From assembly GCF_014323405.1 (NCBI RefSeq), contig NZ_JACRWE010000003.1, positions 372,001 to 436,000 of the forward strand: a DNA stretch of 64,000 nt, written 5' to 3'. This stretch comes from Romboutsia faecis (lineage in GTDB: Bacteria > Bacillota > Clostridia > Peptostreptococcales > Peptostreptococcaceae). This document shows positions 8,701-16,151 of this stretch, one piece after another. The translations under genes and the position numbers were made by a program. Position 1 is the first letter of the stretch; every line of letters starts with the position of its first letter. The notes beneath the pieces were generated by a model. It did not search any database, was not told the DNA's origin, and saw only the letters and a list, made by a program, of their open reading frames with translations.

Positions 8701-8991
8701 TTCTAATGCCGTTATATACGTAGAGCTTAAAGTATTTTCATTATTAATATCACAGTTATATACTTTTATATTTTCACCATCATACCTATTTAGACCATCA
8801 AAGGTACCTATCCATATATATCCTTTTCTATCTTGAAATATTGATGTTACATTCTCATTTGAAAGATCTTCATCAACTGATAATTTTTCAAAATTTATTT
8901 TACTTACTTCACTTGCTAAAACTCTGGTAGGAGCTGAGATAATTATTAGAAAGCATATTACCCCAATTATTATTGCTAATTTATTTTTCAT
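5740..8991 (-). CDS. Membrane sensor histidine kinase with Reg_prop beta-propeller and Y_Y_Y domain
   Basis: The product is 1083 residues. A signal peptide (1-26) leads into about 14 Reg_prop-like repeats (such as SIFQDRKGYIWIGTFDGLNRYD) forming one or two propellers to about residue 690. A Y_Y_Y domain (about 725-785), one membrane helix (about 790-812), a coiled coil, HisKA with His858 (NLSHELRTPIN) and a HATPase (NLLGNAVKFTP; DTGIGI; SSGIGLTLV) follow. In Bacteroides, related hybrid proteins sense polysaccharide fragments in the periplasm. Here the propeller would face outside the cell, and no receiver or AraC domain is fused. It stands alone with no regulator nearby. The paralog at 16152-19437 is roughly 65-70% identical by eye. 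Confidence 0.93.
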   Translation of the reverse strand: MKNKLAIIIGVICFLIIISAPTRVLASEVSKINFEKLSVDEDLSNENVTSIFQDRKGYIWIGTFDGLNRYDGENIKVYNCDINNENTLSSTYITALEEDDCGNMWIGTDHGLDILNKDTDKVIRLRYMEHDKYRLGELRITSLLNSNYEDNIMWVGTENGLMKINIKSLEVKAFYHDEDDINSLTNSSITCLEEYKDGSIWVGTKYGVNVIRKDLSINQDTLHIYDEKSYIYNIEIDDLNKVWISTKGGILIYDINKLSDIVWIIDNEGVKQYSIKEKRIEMFAANKKPNNIDNNNFVLSDSQNNIWISSSNGIIKYSQDTLNYEIFNKDMNSEYKLTSNSISCFYEDRNGTIWIGTDKGVCILNYNKQFNYSDKDKNIVSILEDDKYLWVATKFDGIYIYDKSGKYVDRLYNINDELSLSNKYIKNLFKIGDRFIVIVTNKETISFDTENFSYQQHILKDGYSNELNYIYDDGEFIWVSATNGFYSQKIYTEERTYYNNNLNKFNITPYHISYILPDKNDDNIIWLGGVNIGLVKFHKENGVIKRYKHDFSSENSLINNYINCMIFDDLGNLWIGTNIGLSKLDIKTEKFTSYTTAEGLSNNFINSILIDDSDNLWISTNNGLNKFNIETEKIVKFSKMDGLQGYQFNLNSSFKQKNGIMIFGSTNGITYFNPDEIVKSKAVDEKVVIGDIYIGDNKVTYDGNELVLRYDDKNLYIDYFLPNYQNLNYITYEYMIEGIDSEWKFLDYRNYLDIESLESAKYTLKLRARDGHGNLTDETIMNIRVKQPIWKTPLAYLIYIIIGLALICYIINYVKILQHLVDQKTINLNKQLQENKRLSEEIIDKEKFKNNYFVNLSHELRTPINIIVSTVQLINAFTKDKVMTQEKTHEYMNMIIKSCDNLLKIIGDIIDSSKIETGEYKIYKKNNDIVYLAEETALNMSKFIEKKGISLVIDPYMEEKIISCDATEIERCIINLLGNAVKFTPEGGEIRLYIKEVEDYIEISVEDTGIGISKEDQDFIFKRFSQVEGTGATKASSSGIGLTLVKHIVELHGGYIRLESELNKGSKFTIGIPDVLECTEDNN

Positions 8992-9129
8992 ACTTTGTTC
9001 CCCGTTATAACCTTAAAATATAAAATTTATTTATAATTAATATAATATAATTTTTTCACTATTACAACAAATTTACAGTAATTTCCACTTAATATGTAAA
9101 AATTTTAATATCTATTATAATATCTCATA

Positions 9130-9165
9130 AAAAAGGATATAAGTAGTCAAAACTTATATCCTCTA
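9130..9165 (-). terminator. Terminator of the flavoprotein gene
   Basis: The stem GGATATAAG / CTTATATCC is followed, on the minus strand, by a T6 run. It lies 15 bases after the stop codon at 9180. Confidence 0.8.
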
Positions 9166-9179
9166 TCTTTAAATATAAT

Positions 9180-9800
9180 TTAATTAATAAAGTTAGTCAT
9201 CTCTCTATCTTCTAACTCAGGCCTATTAACATTATTATTTTTCCCTAACTCTATACACTTAATTAACCAAGCCATATTTCTACCTAAGACTCTCATTGTT
9301 TGCATTCCTTCTAAATCTTGCTTTACTTCTTTTGGACTATTACCATGTACCATATTCCAATATTGCGAACTTACAACTGGCATATTTGAAATCGTTAGAT
9401 ACTTAGTTAATTGATCTAAAGTAGCTGTTGTACCAGCACGTCTTGCGCTACATATAACTGAGGCTGGCTTAAACTGCATATATCTTCCTGCACTATAAAA
9501 TACTCTATCTAAAAATGATGTTATTGCACCTGATGCAGCTGCATAATGTACTGGTGAGCCAAATATAAATCCATCTGCAGCTTTTGCTTTTTCTACAAAC
9601 TCATTAACTATGTCTTTAATAAAACATTCCCCAGTTTTTCTACAGGAACCACATCCTATACATCCAGCTATTGGTTTATTTCCAACTTGAAATATTTCAG
9701 TTTCTACTCCATTTTCTTCTAAAGTTTTTGCTATTTCTTCTAATGCAGTAAAAGTACATCCTTTTCTATCTGGACTTCCATTAACTAATAAAACTTTCAT
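9180..9800 (-). CDS. Flavodoxin-like NAD(P)H-dependent FMN reductase / iron-sulfur flavoprotein
   Basis: The product is 206 residues. The N-terminal flavodoxin fold has VLLVNGSPDRKGCTFTAL as the FMN phosphate loop, and FGSPVHYAAASGAITSFLDR is the second FMN contact. A cysteine cluster, GCIGCGSCRKTGEC (about residues 45-59), resembles the [4Fe-4S] ligands of iron-sulfur flavoproteins. Such enzymes move electrons to quinones, nitro compounds or unknown acceptors. An AGGGAGAAAA site precedes the ATG. The gene is monocistronic with its own terminator. The substrate is unknown. Confidence 0.85.
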   Translation of the reverse strand: MKVLLVNGSPDRKGCTFTALEEIAKTLEENGVETEIFQVGNKPIAGCIGCGSCRKTGECFIKDIVNEFVEKAKAADGFIFGSPVHYAAASGAITSFLDRVFYSAGRYMQFKPASVICSARRAGTTATLDQLTKYLTISNMPVVSSQYWNMVHGNSPKEVKQDLEGMQTMRVLGRNMAWLIKCIELGKNNNVNRPELEDREMTNFIN

Positions 9801-9992
9801 AACTTTTCTCCCTTATTTATTAAAATTTATCTTTTAAAGCTATAGATCATAAGATTTTTTATCACTAACTTATAATGCCTAAATATACCCTTAATAAAAA
9901 TATCTATTAATCTTAGTTAAAGTATATTACTTAATTTTTTATTTTAAAAGTACGCACTTTTTAGTAAGTATTATTAGATTTTTTTAATAAAT

Positions 9993-10026
9993 AAAAAATC
10001 TTCCTAGTTTCCTAGAAAGATTTTAT
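9993..10026 (-). terminator. Terminator of the DUF975 gene
   Basis: Inverted repeats AAAATCTTCCTAG and CTAGAAAGATTTT around a short loop lie just past the stop codon, with a T-rich 3' side on the minus strand. Confidence 0.75.
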
Positions 10027-10029
10027 TAT

Positions 10030-10836
10030 TTAAAATCCAAGTAATTCATCACTATTAGCATATCCTTTATTTAAAGCATCTTCTCTAAGATAAGCATATA
10101 GCTCTGCATTTGTCCCTTGAACATACGGATTAACATAAAATATTCCAAGTATACCAAATGTCAGTGCAGATAAAAATTCCCATCCTATGAAAGATAAATC
10201 TAGTACAAATGTATCCCACTTATTACCGTTCATCATCAGCTTACTTATTTCAAAGGCTCTTTGTCTACTTATCCCTGGATTTTCACTTAATATATATGGT
10301 ATCATTCTATATTCGTAAGATTTTATTATCCCTGGTATAACAAGTAACAATGACCATAAAAATTGGAATAATCCTTTTATAAACATAGTTATTATTGTGC
10401 CTTTAAGATTACCACTCTTATAAATAAATATTAGACTATCTAAAGTTTTTTCACCTTCTCTTATTCCCATAAAAAAATTATTCTTACCTATTTCTATCGG
10501 GTAGACAATTAATAATTTAATAATAAATCCTAGAATAGCAAAGACTATTGCAATTCCTGTAAACATAAAGAAGAAACTATCAGAAAAAAATGACTCTGTA
10601 CCTTCAAATATATTACTAATAAATCCTTCATCGTAGTATTCATCAAAATATTCATCATCGTAATTTTCTTCATAACCATAATTATTATTTATAGTTGAGT
10701 TATAAGTATTATTACCTACGCTACTATTTATACCTCCACCTAATAGTAAAGTTATAAAACATACTAAGACAGATTTCCAATAAAACCTTTTAAAGTTTAT
10801 TTTACCTTTTTCTTTTAATTCACTTCTTATCCACAT
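10030..10836 (-). CDS. DUF975 family membrane protein
   Basis: The product is 268 residues with about six hydrophobic segments. It begins MWIRSELKEKGKINFKRFYWKSVLV, the characteristic DUF975 N-terminus. An Asn/Tyr/Glu/Asp-rich extracytoplasmic loop (residues 45-75, NNYGYEENYDDEYFDEYYDEG) follows. Later segments (SYEYRMIPYILSENPGISRQRAFEISKLMMNGNKWDTFVLDLSFIGWEFL) are also typical. The function is unknown. A second member is at 44111-44782. A GGAGGG site precedes the ATG. It is separated from the ECF operon by about 190 bases. Confidence 0.88.
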   Translation of the reverse strand: MWIRSELKEKGKINFKRFYWKSVLVCFITLLLGGGINSSVGNNTYNSTINNNYGYEENYDDEYFDEYYDEGFISNIFEGTESFFSDSFFFMFTGIAIVFAILGFIIKLLIVYPIEIGKNNFFMGIREGEKTLDSLIFIYKSGNLKGTIITMFIKGLFQFLWSLLLVIPGIIKSYEYRMIPYILSENPGISRQRAFEISKLMMNGNKWDTFVLDLSFIGWEFLSALTFGILGIFYVNPYVQGTNAELYAYLREDALNKGYANSDELLGF

Positions 10837-11026
10837 ATAAACTCCCTCCTGCTTATTTGTTACGTAATATTATATTATAAATTTTACTTAAATAATATTA
10901 CAGTATTGTAAATACTATGTATATATTCCAATTATTATTTAACTAGTATTAATAAATACTATCTTAGCATTATTTGTTTAATAAAAAATAGAAGAATATT
11001 ACTCCTGTTTTCATTTATATATTAAA

Positions 11027-11866
11027 TTATTGATTTTTTAATCCTTCTAACTTTTTTGAATCCTCTATCTCATAATATTTTTTTAAATCTTCTCTAGCTT
11101 TTATGATACGTTTTTCAATATTTTCCATATAAATATCACTATATAAAAATTGTTCTACAGAAATGGATATATCACCTTCATCTGGAATCCCATCATCTCT
11201 AGGCTTTTCTAAAGTAAAATCTATGGCATAGAAAGATATATTTTCTTTATCTAAAATATCTTTTATATTAAGTAATATTTCGCTAGCTTTTTTTATACTT
11301 ACTTCTTCATCTTGTGTGTAAAATACAATATGACCTGCTTTTTTTCCTATTGAATTAATATCATAATCCTTATCAAGTTCTAATTTTTCTACATCTAATC
11401 CATAATCAGGATAAAAATATTCATCCTCTTCATTTAAACTCTTGTCTCTAATTTCACCAAAGTAAATGTCACTTTTATACGGAAAATTTTTACTCTCAAA
11501 AACTGATTTTATTTTAGTATTATAACTGTAATCTATCCTATGTAAAGTATTGTATTTACTAACTACATCGTATTCATAAGAATCATATATTAATTTTCCA
11601 AAAGGAGATATTGTAAGCGAGAAGTTTGTATCTTTACTAACTGGAGATTTCACTTGAACATAATAGTCTCCTGATTTAAAACTATAATAAGCATTTGATA
11701 TTTCTAATTCCATATTAGGATAATTTTTTTCTATGTATTTTGTTGATGTATTATTAGCCATCATCTTAGATATAGGATTACCTAAAAAACCATTAGCAAA
11801 GTAAAGTATCCCTACTATTAATAAAAAGGCAATTGATCCTGTTAAAACTTTAATAGATTTCTTCAT
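11027..11866 (-). CDS. YfjL-like membrane-anchored protein of an ECF sigma operon
   Basis: The product is 279 residues with a single N-terminal membrane anchor (residues 7-28). The remainder is soluble and outside the membrane. SFKSGDYYVQVKSPVSKDTNFSLTIS and the block around YDVVSKYNTLHRID resemble Bacillus YfjL-type proteins, which have no known function. It starts one base after the anti-sigma stop codon, so it is the third gene of a tightly coupled operon. That position suggests it senses or responds to envelope stress. Confidence 0.7.
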   Translation of the reverse strand: MKKSIKVLTGSIAFLLIVGILYFANGFLGNPISKMMANNTSTKYIEKNYPNMELEISNAYYSFKSGDYYVQVKSPVSKDTNFSLTISPFGKLIYDSYEYDVVSKYNTLHRIDYSYNTKIKSVFESKNFPYKSDIYFGEIRDKSLNEEDEYFYPDYGLDVEKLELDKDYDINSIGKKAGHIVFYTQDEEVSIKKASEILLNIKDILDKENISFYAIDFTLEKPRDDGIPDEGDISISVEQFLYSDIYMENIEKRIIKAREDLKKYYEIEDSKKLEGLKNQ

Positions 11867-11867
11867 A

Positions 11868-12407
11868 TTATTTGTTCTCCTTTTTAAATGCTATATAAAG
11901 CAAAAATGCAATTAACATACCAATAGCACATAGTCCACTATATAAAATAGTCCATAACAAAGGTGCCATTAGTGATGATACTAATTGTGATTTATCAAAA
12001 ATTCCATCAATCATATACTTAATAAGATGATATAAATATATAAATGCAAACATACTTAATAAAACAATATAAGATTTTTTTCTAAGAGCAGAATAAGCTA
12101 AAATTCCAATAATAGGCATAATCAAAATATTATAAAACATTCCTTCACTTTCTGAAAGTCCTAACCCTATTACTGATCCCAAAATAACAAGTATAAGAGC
12201 TATAAGTATTAACTGACTTTTAATCTTAGAAATTACTTTTTCATCATTCATATTTTGATTTACTTCTATATTTTCATCAAATAAATCTTTGCACTTATTA
12301 CACTCATCAATATGTTTTTTTACTAAATTATAACTATCTTCACTTGCAACATTATCTTTAACTAAAGGAATTAAATCTTTACAAATATCACATGAGATTT
12401 TATTCAT
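11868..12407 (-). CDS. Anti-sigma factor with an N-terminal zinc-binding (zf-HC2) domain
   Basis: The product is 179 residues. An N-terminal cytosolic domain contains CDICKDLIPLVKD and HIDECNKCKDLF, a His-x3-Cys-x2-Cys zinc anti-sigma signature. Four membrane segments follow (about residues 63-175). Its start codon overlaps the sigma gene's 3' end by 8 bases, the usual arrangement for sigma/anti-sigma pairs. It should hold the ECF sigma factor at the membrane until an envelope signal releases it. Confidence 0.88.
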   Translation of the reverse strand: MNKISCDICKDLIPLVKDNVASEDSYNLVKKHIDECNKCKDLFDENIEVNQNMNDEKVISKIKSQLILIALILVILGSVIGLGLSESEGMFYNILIMPIIGILAYSALRKKSYIVLLSMFAFIYLYHLIKYMIDGIFDKSQLVSSLMAPLLWTILYSGLCAIGMLIAFLLYIAFKKENK

Positions 12408-12897
12408 ATACTATCCCCTCCTTTACTAAGATTTCTTTTATCTTCTTTTTAGTACGATAATCTATTACTCTCGCAGAGCTTTCTGATATATCATGCTTTT
12501 TTCCTATTTCAAAATAGGAGTACCCTTTTATCCTCATAAGAATAATATCTTCTGTTCTAGGTGGTTCACTTTTAAGTAAATTAATTATTTTATTATAAAG
12601 TTCTCTTTTTATAAGAACATCATCTAAATCTGATTCACTTAAAATATAATTATAAGCTAAGTCATCTATGGATATATTATATTTTTCTTTACGCAAATAC
12701 TCATACCACTTATTTCTTGCAATAGAGAAAAGCCACGTTTTAATACTCGACTCTCCCTTAAATTTATGTAATGACTTTAAAGCACCTAAAAAAGTTTCAG
12801 ACACTAAATCTTCTGAAAGAGAGGTATCATGTGTTAAGCTTACAAGATATTTAAATACATCTTGTTTATATTCTTCGTATATTTTTTTTAGTAACAT
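12400..12897 (-). CDS. ECF-type RNA polymerase sigma factor
   Basis: The product is 165 residues. Sigma region 2 is YEEYKQDVFKYLVSLTHDTSLSEDLVSETFLGALKSLHKFKGESSIKTWLFSIARNKWYEYLRK. Region 4 is RTEDIILMRIKGYSYFEIGKKHDISESSARVIDYRTKKKIKEIL. A GAAAGGAGA ribosome site precedes the ATG. It leads the operon sigma, anti-sigma, YfjL-like protein. An ECF-like promoter at 12918-12944 suggests autoregulation. Confidence 0.93.
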   Translation of the reverse strand: MLLKKIYEEYKQDVFKYLVSLTHDTSLSEDLVSETFLGALKSLHKFKGESSIKTWLFSIARNKWYEYLRKEKYNISIDDLAYNYILSESDLDDVLIKRELYNKIINLLKSEPPRTEDIILMRIKGYSYFEIGKKHDISESSARVIDYRTKKKIKEILVKEGIVYE

Positions 12898-12917
12898 AAA
12901 TCTCCTTTCACAATATT

Positions 12918-12944
12918 AGTGATTTAAAAATCTATTTTGTTACA
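12918..12944 (-). promoter_or_regulatory. Possible autoregulatory ECF promoter
   Basis: On the minus strand, TGTAAC (12939-12944) is followed after 17 bases by CACT (12918-12921), and the sigma gene starts 20 bases further on. A TGTAAC -35 element with a 16-17-base spacer is used by some ECF sigma factors, such as Bacillus SigX. The -10 match is weak. Confidence 0.35.
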
Positions 12945-13059
12945 ACTTTTTTAAAATTATTTCTAATTTAAATTTATCATAATATATAGCAGATTGAAAT
13001 AAGCTATGAAACTAATTATATTTGTTATAAATTATAGAAATATCATTTTATAAAAATTA

Positions 13060-13106
13060 AGGACTGTAGCTAAATTTGATTTTTACAAATCTAGTACAGT
13101 CCTTAA
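13060..13106 (-). terminator. Terminator of the aldo-keto reductase/MerR operon
   Basis: The near-perfect inverted repeat AAGGACTGTA...TACAGTCCTT has a further imperfect stem (GCTAAATTTG / CAAATCTAG) inside. It lies 28 bases after the MerR stop codon. Confidence 0.8.
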
Positions 13107-13133
13107 CAATATTCGTTTCTTATTTATTTCAAA

Positions 13134-13541
13134 TTATCTTTTTAAATCTTCTTCCTTTGTTAAAAATATTTCTTCATATCCATCGATTTTTTTATCTAAT
13201 CTATCTAAAGTCTCTTGCATTTCTCTAATTCTATCAGCTAGCTGATTTCTTTGTTCTATAAGAAGTTCTTTTCTAGCTTTAATGGTAGAACTTCCTTCTT
13301 GAAATAGATTTACATATTCTGTTAGTATCTCTATAGATAAGCCCGCACCTCTCATACATTTTATAAATTCAACCCATCTACAGTCATCTTCTGTAAAATC
13401 TCTAATACCACTTTTATTTCTATTTACACGTGGAATCAATCCTATTCTTTCGTAATATCTTATTGTATCAGCAGTAAGTTCATATCTTTTACTTACTTCC
13501 GTTATTGTCATTAAATTCATCTCCCTTTGTTGAATAGTCAC
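13134..13541 (-). CDS. MerR-family transcriptional regulator (AdhR-like)
   Basis: The product is 135 residues. The winged HTH (MTITEVSKRYELTADTIRYYERIGLIPRVNRNKSGIRDFTEDDCRWVEFIKCMRGAGLSIE) is followed by a long dimerisation coiled coil (REMQETLDRLDKKIDGYEEI). No cysteine-based metal site is present apart from Cys49 and Cys58 in the DNA-binding half, so it resembles the AdhR/NmlR-like redox or aldehyde sensors. The true start may be the internal ATG ten codons in (MTITEV), which aligns with the family and has AAAGGGAG before it. It follows the aldo-keto reductase by 76 bases and probably controls the two promoters described at 14807 and 15486. Confidence 0.9.
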   Translation of the reverse strand: MTIQQREMNLMTITEVSKRYELTADTIRYYERIGLIPRVNRNKSGIRDFTEDDCRWVEFIKCMRGAGLSIEILTEYVNLFQEGSSTIKARKELLIEQRNQLADRIREMQETLDRLDKKIDGYEEIFLTKEEDLKR

Positions 13542-13617
13542 AAAGCTAAATATCTTATTTCATATTTAGTTATTACTTATATTGTTATTTCATTTAAAAA
13601 TGATATAATAACTTTAA

Positions 13618-14745
13618 TTATTTTTGTAATTCAAATGTTTTTGCTACATCTTTTAAATGTTTAGTAATGTCTATATGCTGTGGACAGCTTTTTTCACATT
13701 TTTTACATTCAATACAATCAGATGCCTTACCATAACTTTGGGTAAGGTTTCCATAATATACTCCTTGAGTTGAAAATCCTTCACTTGTTGTTTGCTTTTC
13801 CGCATTATATAATGCAAAATAATCTGGTATTGCAATGTTTTTTGGGCATCCTTCAACACAATATTGACAAGCTGTACATGGAACTACAATCGATTTATTT
13901 ATAATTTCAACTACTTCATTAATAATATTTTGTTCTTCTTTATTTAAAGGGCTAAAGTCTTTCATATATGATGTATTATCTAATAATTGTTCCATTGAAG
14001 ACATACCACTAAGTACCATCATTACATTATCATGACTTGCTGCAAATCTAATTGCCCAAGATGGTATTGACATATCTTTATTATATTCTTTAAATAACCC
14101 TTCAGCTTCTTTTGGTACATTAGCAAGAGTTCCACCTTTAACCGGCTCCATAACTATAACTGGTTTATTGTGTTTTGTAGCTACTTCATAGCATTTTCTA
14201 GATTGTATACTCTCATTATCCCAATCAATATAGTTAATTTGCAATTGGACAAAATCAACTTCTGGATGTGTAGCAAGTATTTCATCTAACAATTCTGCAT
14301 TATCATGATATGAAAAACCGATTTGTTTTACTTTTCCTTCGTCTTTTTTACTTTGTATAAATTCAAAAGCATTGAATTTTTTAGCAATTTCATAATGTGA
14401 AACGCCTAAGTTATGAAGAAGATAATAATCAAAATATTCAAGACCAGTCTTTTCTAATTGTTCATTGAAAAGTCTTTCTAAATCCTCTTCTTTCTTTAAA
14501 AACATTGTTGGTAACTTTGTTGCTACAGTATAAGTATCCCTTTTATGACGCTTAACTAAAGATTCTCTTAATGCTATTTCACTTGTAAAATTGTGATACA
14601 TGTAAGCTGTATCAAAGTAAGTAAAACCTCTATCTAAAAATATATCTACCATTTTATTTAATTGTTCAAAATCAATTTTACTCTGATCATTTACATCTAA
14701 AAGTGGTAAACGCATAAATCCAAATCCTAGCTTTTTTAATCCCAT
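13618..14745 (-). CDS. Aldo/keto reductase with C-terminal [4Fe-4S] ferredoxin domain
   Basis: The product is 375 residues. The aldo-keto reductase barrel (residues 1-280) has catalytic Asp45 and Tyr50 in FDTAYMYH and the later LLHNLG strand. The C-terminal domain carries two clusters of ligands, [15 protein letters not shown] and [15 protein letters not shown]. Such fusions reduce aldehydes or ketones with ferredoxin-type electron input, and the substrate is unknown. It is first in a two-gene operon with the MerR regulator and is preceded by a MerR-type promoter. GAGGAGGGG precedes the start. Confidence 0.92.
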   Translation of the reverse strand: MGLKKLGFGFMRLPLLDVNDQSKIDFEQLNKMVDIFLDRGFTYFDTAYMYHNFTSEIALRESLVKRHKRDTYTVATKLPTMFLKKEEDLERLFNEQLEKTGLEYFDYYLLHNLGVSHYEIAKKFNAFEFIQSKKDEGKVKQIGFSYHDNAELLDEILATHPEVDFVQLQINYIDWDNESIQSRKCYEVATKHNKPVIVMEPVKGGTLANVPKEAEGLFKEYNKDMSIPSWAIRFAASHDNVMMVLSGMSSMEQLLDNTSYMKDFSPLNKEEQNIINEVVEIINKSIVVPCTACQYCVEGCPKNIAIPDYFALYNAEKQTTSEGFSTQGVYYGNLTQSYGKASDCIECKKCEKSCPQHIDITKHLKDVAKTFELQK

Positions 14746-14806
14746 TATAACCCCTCCTCCAAATAAATCCTCTTATTGCTATTTTTTGTTAAACTCTCAT
14801 AACTTA

Positions 14807-14837
14807 ATAATACTACTTAGAGCTAGCTCCAAGTCAA
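14807..14837 (-). promoter_or_regulatory. MerR-type promoter/operator of the aldo-keto reductase operon
   Basis: On the minus strand, TTGACT (14832-14837) and TATTAT (14807-14812) are separated by exactly 19 bases, the overlong spacer typical of MerR-activated promoters. The spacer contains the near-perfect dyad ACTTGGAGCT/AGCTCTAAGT (14815-14834). The same architecture lies before the flavoprotein gene at 15486-15516, so one MerR protein probably drives both. Confidence 0.8.
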
Positions 14838-14909
14838 CAATTTTTTCTAATAGAAAAAATAATTAGCATAATTTTTAATCATGCTAATTATCTAAAAGTA
14901 ATTTATTAT

Positions 14910-15455
14910 CTAAATAGATTTTCCCATATCATAAGCTTCTTTCATAGCTTTAGTATATTTTACTTAGCCTTTTTCCCAAGCACTAGTTCCATATATTCTT
15001 CCTTTTTCTTTTGCACCTGGTAAACAATCTAAAAAACCTATAAATCCATCAAAAGTTTTCTCTAACATTGCTTTGTTATTTACTGCTGCTGTAGCAATAA
15101 AATAAAAATCTTTATCTTTAATTTCCATGTATCTTGCCACAGTTCTATCTATTAAAGTCTTAACTTGTGCATCCATTGTATAAAAATAAACTGGTGTTGC
15201 AATTACTATTACATCTGTATTTATCATTTTATTTAGAATTTGTTCCATATCATCTTTGTGAACACAAACACCATTGTTTCTATTACAAGCATAGCAACCT
15301 ATGCAGTAGTTTATATTTTTATCTCCTAAGAAAATTTTTTCTATATCATGTTTTGACTCTTTTGCTCCTTTTATAAACTCATCACATAATATATCTGAGT
15401 TCCCATTTTTTCTAGGACTCCCTGATAGCACTAGTACTTTTTTACTCATTTTCAT
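14910..15455 (-). pseudogene. Flavodoxin-like NADPH-dependent FMN reductase with a premature stop near the C-terminus
   Basis: The frame opens at 15455 (MSKKVLVLSGSPRKNGNSDILCDEF) with an FMN loop and a CIGCYACNRNNGVC iron-sulfur-like cluster. It stops at 14964 after SAWEKG. Reading on in the same frame gives VKYTKAMKEAYDMGKSI and then a natural TAG at 14910-14912, which matches the usual ending of this family. A single codon change to TAA therefore removes the last 18 residues. The flavin-binding core is intact, so the 163-residue product could still function. It is preceded by a MerR-type promoter shared in design with the aldo-keto reductase operon. Confidence 0.75.
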
Positions 15456-15485
15456 TCCCCCAATACACTTTATAACTTCATTTTA

Positions 15486-15516
15486 ATAATAGTACTTTAA
15501 GTTAACTCCAAGTCAA
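15486..15516 (-). promoter_or_regulatory. Second MerR-type promoter (flavoprotein gene)
   Basis: TTGACT (15511-15516) and TATTAT (15486-15491) on the minus strand have a 19-base spacer. The dyad ACTTGGAGTT/AACTTAAAGT resembles the operator at 14815-14834. This marks the flavoprotein gene as a member of the same MerR regulon. Confidence 0.78.
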
Positions 15517-15604
15517 CAAGTTTTTTATATTTTAAAAATCAAATTAAAGGAATGTTGCTTTTATTCAATATTTTCTTTTGCAAGTAAAATGTAAGAAGTA
15601 TAAA

Positions 15605-15970
15605 CTAATCTCTTTTACTAATTTCATCAGCTATCAACAATTTTGAAATATACATTGATTTTATTATCTTTTTTAAACGTGTGTAATGCGAAGTACTCTC
15701 CACAAATTTCAGCTGTGCTTTTTCACTTTTACTGATGATTGAGTCTATAGGTCTTAAAGCATCTACTAACTCTTCTTTTGTATATTTAGCTTTAATATTT
15801 TCACCTATTATTAAGTATTTTGAAATATACAACGCCTTTATCCTATTTTTTAAGAGTGTATGCTGTGATGTGCCACTGTCAAATTTTGGATGTATTTTTT
15901 CGCAATTACTTATAGTTGAAGATACTACTTGTAGAGCCTCTAATAATTCTTCTTTTGTATATGTTCCCAT
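15605..15970 (-). CDS. Unrecognised protein made of two tandem 60-residue repeats
   Basis: The product is 121 residues. Residues 3-56 (YTKEELLEALQVVSSTISNCEKIHPKFDSG...) and 62-116 (YTKEELVDALRPIDSIISKSEKAQLKFVES...) are clearly the same module. Both end in S-QH/HY-T-LLK-RIKALYISK-like helices. There is no signal peptide, membrane segment or known catalytic motif, and it is probably all-helical. Two repeats suggest an internal duplication of a small ancestral protein. The ATG has a GAGGTG site. I do not recognise the family. Confidence 0.7.
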   Translation of the reverse strand: MGTYTKEELLEALQVVSSTISNCEKIHPKFDSGTSQHTLLKNRIKALYISKYLIIGENIKAKYTKEELVDALRPIDSIISKSEKAQLKFVESTSHYTRLKKIIKSMYISKLLIADEISKRD

Positions 15971-16010
15971 AATAGTTCACCTCAAATTTTCTTTTATAAA
16001 TTCTAATATA

Positions 16011-16068
16011 TAACACTATTTACATTAAATATATAATTATAACACTATTTACATTAAATATATAATTA
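16011..16068. repeat. Tandem duplication of a 29-bp unit
   Basis: The unit TAACACTATTTACATTAAAT followed by ATATAATTA occurs twice in perfect tandem (16011-16039, 16040-16068), and a third copy begins with TAACAT. It lies in the promoter region upstream of the two-repeat protein, so copy number could alter promoter spacing. Confidence 0.85.
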
Positions 16069-16107
16069 TAACATATTTAACTAATCAATTACGTTTAATC
16101 TACTTAA

Positions 16108-16151
16108 AACAAAAATAAGCTAAATGAAATTACTTCATTTAGCTTATTTTC
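16108..16151 (-). terminator. Terminator of the split propeller kinase
   Basis: AAAATAAGCTAAATGAA / TTCATTTAGCTTATTTT with a 5-nt loop sits at the kinase stop codon. It is almost the same sequence as the hairpin at 5698-5739. Confidence 0.85.
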
